NCBI GenBank assembly: GCA_039583875.1
Contig: CM077151.1
Span: forward strand, 116,330,609 to 116,394,608
Direction: 5' to 3'
DNA: 64,000 bases
Source of the DNA: Platanthera guangdongensis
Lineage: Eukaryota; Streptophyta; Magnoliopsida; Asparagales; Orchidaceae
Below are positions 59,971 to 64,000 of this stretch, piece after piece. Each line of letters begins with the position of its first letter. Positions within the stretch are counted from its first letter, which is position 1. The notes under the pieces are model-generated. The model worked only from the letters and a program-made list of their open reading frames with translations. It had not been told where the DNA came from and made no database searches. The translations under genes were made by a program, and so were the position numbers.

Positions 59971-62703
59971 CTATGATTTCTTCTGTTTTGGCTTGACTTC
60001 TGGTGCTTTATCTCCTGGCTTCTTGAAAATGATTTCCCTATTGGGATCTAAAGCTTGAGCCTTGGTCATAGTCATGTCAGCTGCCCCTATGATGTTCAGT
60101 GAAGTGGCTCTGGGGACAACTGCTTCTGGGTGAAGATGCATGTACTCATCAACATTGAGTAGCTTGTTTGCTTTCCCAAATCTCTTTAGCTCATCTCTCC
60201 TGTACTGAGACATAGTAGTTAAGCCTATTGTATCCTTGCCTTCAGCTTTAACTTTGTTGATTAGAGATAAGCCAATGATTTCTTGGAACCTTGCCATTCT
60301 GGCTGTGTTGGCTGTTTCTGGATCTTCAGGAGGGGAATAGGGCCTTTCAGCTCCATGTTCCTTAGATTCCTGGTGTTGCTGCTGTTGTTGTTGATGGTGT
60401 TGACTGCCTGAAGATGGTGGCCTTGGCTGACTACCACCAGAGGATCTCCCTGTTTGTCTCTGATAAGTTTGAATAGGAGCAGATCTTTGAGAGCTAGAGC
60501 CAGAGGCACCTGCTGCTGGAGGAGGAGGAGGAGGATCCTTTATGTATCTATGAACTGTGGGAGGAGAGTATCTCCTACTCCTCTTCCTCTCTTTTTGCTG
60601 GTTCTTTGATAACCACATCCATGCAGGCATCCCTTTGTAAGGAGCAACATTGTGCAGAATATAGTATGGAGTGTCTGCAGTGGGATTAGGCTTGGGAGCA
60701 GGAGGAGGAGGAGCCTTCCTTTTCTTAGAGAGCAACTTCTTTTTCTTTTTAGCAGCCTCCTCATCTGATTCATCATCATCATCATCATCAGAATCTGAAC
60801 TCTGAGGGTTATCATACAGAGCATTCAACTTCCTCAGAGTGGCATTAGGAATGATAAGTGGTTTGTCTTGAGGGGGAATAGAAGGTTCAGAGAGAGAGGG
60901 TTCAACAGCAGTAGAGACAGAACTTGCAGCTGCTGCCTTGTTCTCTTCTTCAATGTCTGCCAGAATGAGCTCATCCAGATCAGGCATGGGAGAATCATCC
61001 ATGACAAAATCTGGGATAGGGCAGATTTCTGGAATAGACATAGGAGTTTGAACAGCAGTAGGAGCAGCAAAGGTGTCACAAAGTTGCCTGGCAACTGCTG
61101 GACTTGCTGGAGAGGTATACTGGACAATAGTCAAATATGGCTTAGCAACCTCTACTGAAGGAAGCTTCATATATACAGGATCAAAGATCTGAAGTATCTC
61201 AGATAAATTAACTGTGGGATTTAAGATGAAATCACCAGTAGTTGTTATTGAATCTACTGACTCATCAAGGCTACTGTCAGTGTCCATGAATTGAATAAAA
61301 TCAATTGATGTATCTGTAACTGCAAGTGCATTATTATCAAGCACTGAATCAACTGTATATGTGGTGTCAAAAACTATATCTGCAGTATCTGTATCTGTAT
61401 CAACTGTATTCACTTCTGCAGCTGCTGCACCAGCTTCATCATGGAGCATCTCCCCCCTGCCTAGGTTCAGGAGAACCTGGAGCCAGGCCCCTGAATGAAG
61501 AGGGGGCAGCAGAGAGGGCTGAGATTTGGGCAGATAAAGAATCAATGGAATTCACCAGAGGTGTAATGGCCTCTGTGATGAGTGATTTAATAAGAGAAGT
61601 CAAAAGAGAGATGATGGAGGGAATGGTGGAAGAATCCATATGTGGAGAAAGAATAGTAAAGGAGGAAGGAAGAATATGTGGAGGGGATAAGGGAGGGAGA
61701 AGAATTGTGATTCAGTGGGTATGGTGTAGGATGGAATAGTGAATAGGTGTGGTGGAAGAGGGGATTGAGGAGGTGAGGGAATATGTGTTTCAGTGGGGGA
61801 AACTGGAGGTGTAGGGATATGTGTAAGATCAGGCGGTGGAGATTGATGTTGAGGTGGAGTCAATTGAGGTGCAGGAGGAGTGGGAAAAGATTTGGTAGGG
61901 GGAATGGCCTCTTCAGTGTCAGGGTGGGGAGTGACCTTGATGGTCGTGGTGCTCTCAGAAGCATTGATGGAGGAGGAGGAACCCTTGGAGGGTTTGATGA
62001 TTGTCCTCTCCCATCGGCCAAACAAGTCACAGGTGAGGCGCTTGCTGGCATTGATGAATGTGGTCGGGGAGACCAAACATTCACTGGCCTTTTCCTGGAG
62101 GAAAATCCCCAGGATTCTGCCGTAGCAGACTTCCTTCTTGCTAGTTTTCTTCTTGATAAGATCAAAGAAAACCATGCCCCAATCGACCTGACGCTTGTTG
62201 AGCACTGCGCACATAATCAGGAATTGATGGCGAGTGATATAGTCATGTGTTGAGTGCTTGCCCATTAGAATTTTCCCTACAATGTCGGCCAAAAATTGAT
62301 AAGCGGCTGACATTTGTTTCTTCAGATGCTTATTAGGGTTGTTGCCGGAGAAACCCATGACTTTTAACATATCAGCATATTCCTCAGCGTCCATTTCCAA
62401 GTTGTCTTCCCCATTGATCAGTCCAAAAATTTCAGAGAGTACTGCTGGGGACAGGGAAACGGCAGTGTTTCCAATGTGTCCTGCCAGATTTCCATCTTCA
62501 GAAACTGTGGCAGTGTACACCCATTCTCTTATCTCGGTTGAGTGTAGCTTGATGCTGCGTGTCATGAAATCCTTGAGATGCAATTCTTCAAGTAATTCAA
62601 GGATATACAGAAAAATTGGATCGAAATGTTGGAAGGACTCAAAGTCCATGGAGAATGCTGCATCAAACTTCATCGCTGCAAGTGCTCTTGGAGGAATCGC
62701 CAT
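59971..62703 (-). pseudogene. C5 ORF3, uncharacterised protein downstream of copia pol
   Basis: About 900-residue protein starting at ATG 62703 (MAIPPRALAAMKF), on the pol strand. The first about 190 residues form a globular part (FDAAFSMDFESFQHFDPIFL, HIGNTAVSLSPAVLSEIFGLI, YITRHQFLIMCAVLNKRQVDW, KKEVCYGRILGIFLQEKA). It resembles plant transposon-associated proteins such as the Transposase_32 type (weak inference). Then come FGRWERTI, a Pro-rich linker, an acidic middle, a Ser/Asp and Lys-rich block (DSDDDDDDESDEEAAKKKKK), a Gln/His run, and the C-terminal motif VVPRATSLNIIGAADMTMT shared with C4. Two compensating frameshifts lie at about 61700 and 61470, and there are no in-frame stops. I see no signal peptide or membrane helix, so it is not envelope-like. 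Confidence 0.85.
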
Positions 62704-63101
62704 TGATGACCTGCACAGAAAATCACAGAGAAAATGGCGATCAAGAGCAAAGGAACTGAAAGCGCGGGACGGATGTCGAAGAAAACCTAGATATAAGATT
62801 TTCAGAATATGAATCGACAAGCTCCGTTCCACGAAAAGAGACAGATCTTCGAACTGAGGTCGACGAAATAAGTTAGAGGTGAGTAGTTCGTCGAACTCAT
62901 TTAGAAGAATTGAAAACAGTTCGTCGAACTCCGTTCGATGAAATGGTTTCTGAAGCAAGGTTCGTCGATCTCCGGTCGACGAAAATTGTTTCCACACAGA
63001 GAATTCGTCGATCTCCGTTCGACGAGAATCTCTCGAACTTTCCCTAATTCGTCGAACTCCGTTCGACGAACTCTGGAAAATTCGTCGAATGCAGACAGAA
63101 A
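62704..63101 (-). repeat. Spacer between C5 pol and ORF3 with TTCGTCGAAC inverted repeats
   Basis: About 400 bp. At 62830-63090 it has at least five units in which TTCGTCGAAC (or TTCGTCGATC) is followed, after a 3-base spacer, by GTTCGACGAA: 10-bp inverted repeats. Related single motifs lie in the C4 and C5 LTRs. Confidence 0.85.
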
Positions 63102-63642
63102 TTAATTTAACTCTTCTCCATCAATCATTCCCAGTTGATTTATAAAGAACAGATGGGTTTTCTCATCCAAAGGCTTGGTGAAGATATTTGCTCTCTGTAG
63201 ATCAGTAGGAATGTGGATCAAGTTAATTTTCTTTTTGTCCACATTATCTCTAATGAAATGATGTCTTATTTCAACATGTTTAGTCCTAGAATGATGAACT
63301 GGATTCTGAGCTATAGCAATAGAACTAGTATTATCACAAAATAAGGTTGAATTATTTAAGTTGATACCATAATCTAGGAGTTGGTTTTGTATCCATAGCA
63401 TCTGTGAACAGCAGCTGCCAACAGCCATATACTCTGCCTCAGCAGTTGATGTAGACACAGATGTCTGCTTTTTTGAAAAACCAAGAGACAAGTCTCATAC
63501 CCAGGAACTGGCAAGTTCCAGAGGTACTTTTCCTGTCCACTCTACATCCAGCATAGTCAGCATCTGAGTATCCAGTTAACTCAAATTCTGACTCTGCAGG
63601 ATACCAGAGTCCTAAACTAGAACAACTCTTTATATATCTCAA
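63102..63642 (-). pseudogene. pol: C5 copia RNase H
   Basis: C-terminal pol domain: GYSDADYAGCRVDRKSTSGTCQFLG (first Asp), then after a frameshift near 63480 FSKKQTSVSTSTAEAEYMAVGSCCSQ (Glu), FCDNTSSIAIAQNPVHHSRTKHVEIRHHF (third Asp), and IFTKPLDEKTHLFFINQLGMI before the stop at 63102. The catalytic residues are kept. The motifs match SIRE/Maximus-type copia. Confidence 0.92.
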
Positions 63643-64000
63643 AATCCTTTTTAGAAAAAATAAGATGAGATTCTTTAGGATTCACTTGGACTCTAGCACA
63701 AAGGCATGTGGCAAACATTATGTCAGGCATGCTAGCTGTTAAGTATAATAGGGATCCAACAATTGCCCTAAAATGTTTCTGATCTACAGGTTTCCCTACT
63801 GCATCAGAATCCACAACAGCACTTGTAGTCATGGGTGTTTTCATTCCTGAGGCATGACCCATCCCAAACTTTTTAATAAGCTTTTTAGCATACTTAGATT
63901 GGGAGAGGAAGATACCATCAGGGAGCTGCTTCACTTGGAGACCAAGGAAGTAGGAAATCTCACCCATGCTACTCATCTCAAATTTGGAATGCATGAGATC
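63617..64000 (-). pseudogene. pol: C5 copia reverse transcriptase, C-terminal end (partial)
   Basis: The end of RT: MSSMGEISYFLGLQVKQLPDGIFLSQSKYAKKLIKKFG, then a connection region with FRAIVGSLLYLTASMPDIMFATCLCARVQ. It overlaps RNase H through a frameshift near 63640. The catalytic YVDD motif lies beyond the right edge. Confidence 0.9.

Larger units (their letters stand above)
57882..64000 (-). mobile_element. C5, SIRE-like copia element inserted in C4 ORF3
   Basis: Minus-strand copia element of the same family as C4: 3' LTR (57882-59760), PPT, ORF3, RNase H and RT end of pol, continuing past the right edge. Its left end follows TGTGA (57877-57881), the expected target copy. Confidence 0.9.

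Overview
The window looks like repeat-rich nuclear DNA of a flowering plant. All recognisable coding sequence belongs to LTR retrotransposons: Ty3/gypsy chromoviruses and Ty1/copia elements. I see no host gene, rRNA gene, tRNA gene or organellar DNA. The plant origin is inferred from the element types: initiator-Met tRNA primer sites (TGGTATCAGA), LTRs of 2.5-3.3 kb, chromodomain-type gypsy pol, and SIRE/Maximus-like copia elements with an extra ORF after pol. Nearly every coding region carries stops or frameshifts, so most entries are pseudogenes. One copia element (5696-10897) is almost intact.

Left part (1-31918). A family-A gypsy element, A1 (+ strand, left edge outside the window to 22088), is split in its gag gene by a minus-strand chromovirus, G2 (3351-15686, target duplication GAAGA). 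G2 is split in its integrase by a young copia element, C1 (5696-10897, target duplication CTACC, LTRs differing at 4 of 371 positions). A second family-A copy, A2 (- strand, 22092-31918), lies tail-to-tail with A1. Only 3 bp separate their 3' LTRs, so about 6.4 kb on each side forms an almost spacer-less inverted repeat. A2 interrupts the gag of a related element, A3 (31919-34675, - strand). A3 in turn sits in the reverse transcriptase of B1.

Middle part (34676-53893). This holds the 3' half of B1 (+ strand gypsy, 3' LTR 37336-40490) and the end of a copia LTR (C2). A fragment of a family-B element (B2: 5' LTR plus leader, - strand) has replaced the gag/protease of C2, and a decayed C2 pol follows. 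A solo family-B LTR (48672-51841) has a perfect ACAAT duplication. It is followed by the end of another copia 5' LTR (C3).

Right part (53894-64000). Two nested minus-strand copia elements of one SIRE-like family lie here. C4 keeps its 3' LTR and part of ORF3. C5 is inserted in C4's ORF3 and keeps its 3' LTR, ORF3 and the RT/RNase H end of pol, running off the right edge.

Themes worth a second look are: (i) arrays of short, mostly CpG-containing palindromes in the upstream part of the LTRs of at least four unrelated families; (ii) a probable 91-92 bp spliceosomal intron between gag and protease in family A; (iii) the giant inverted repeat A1/A2; (iv) a long uncharacterised ORF3 downstream of copia pol with conserved ends and a variable middle.
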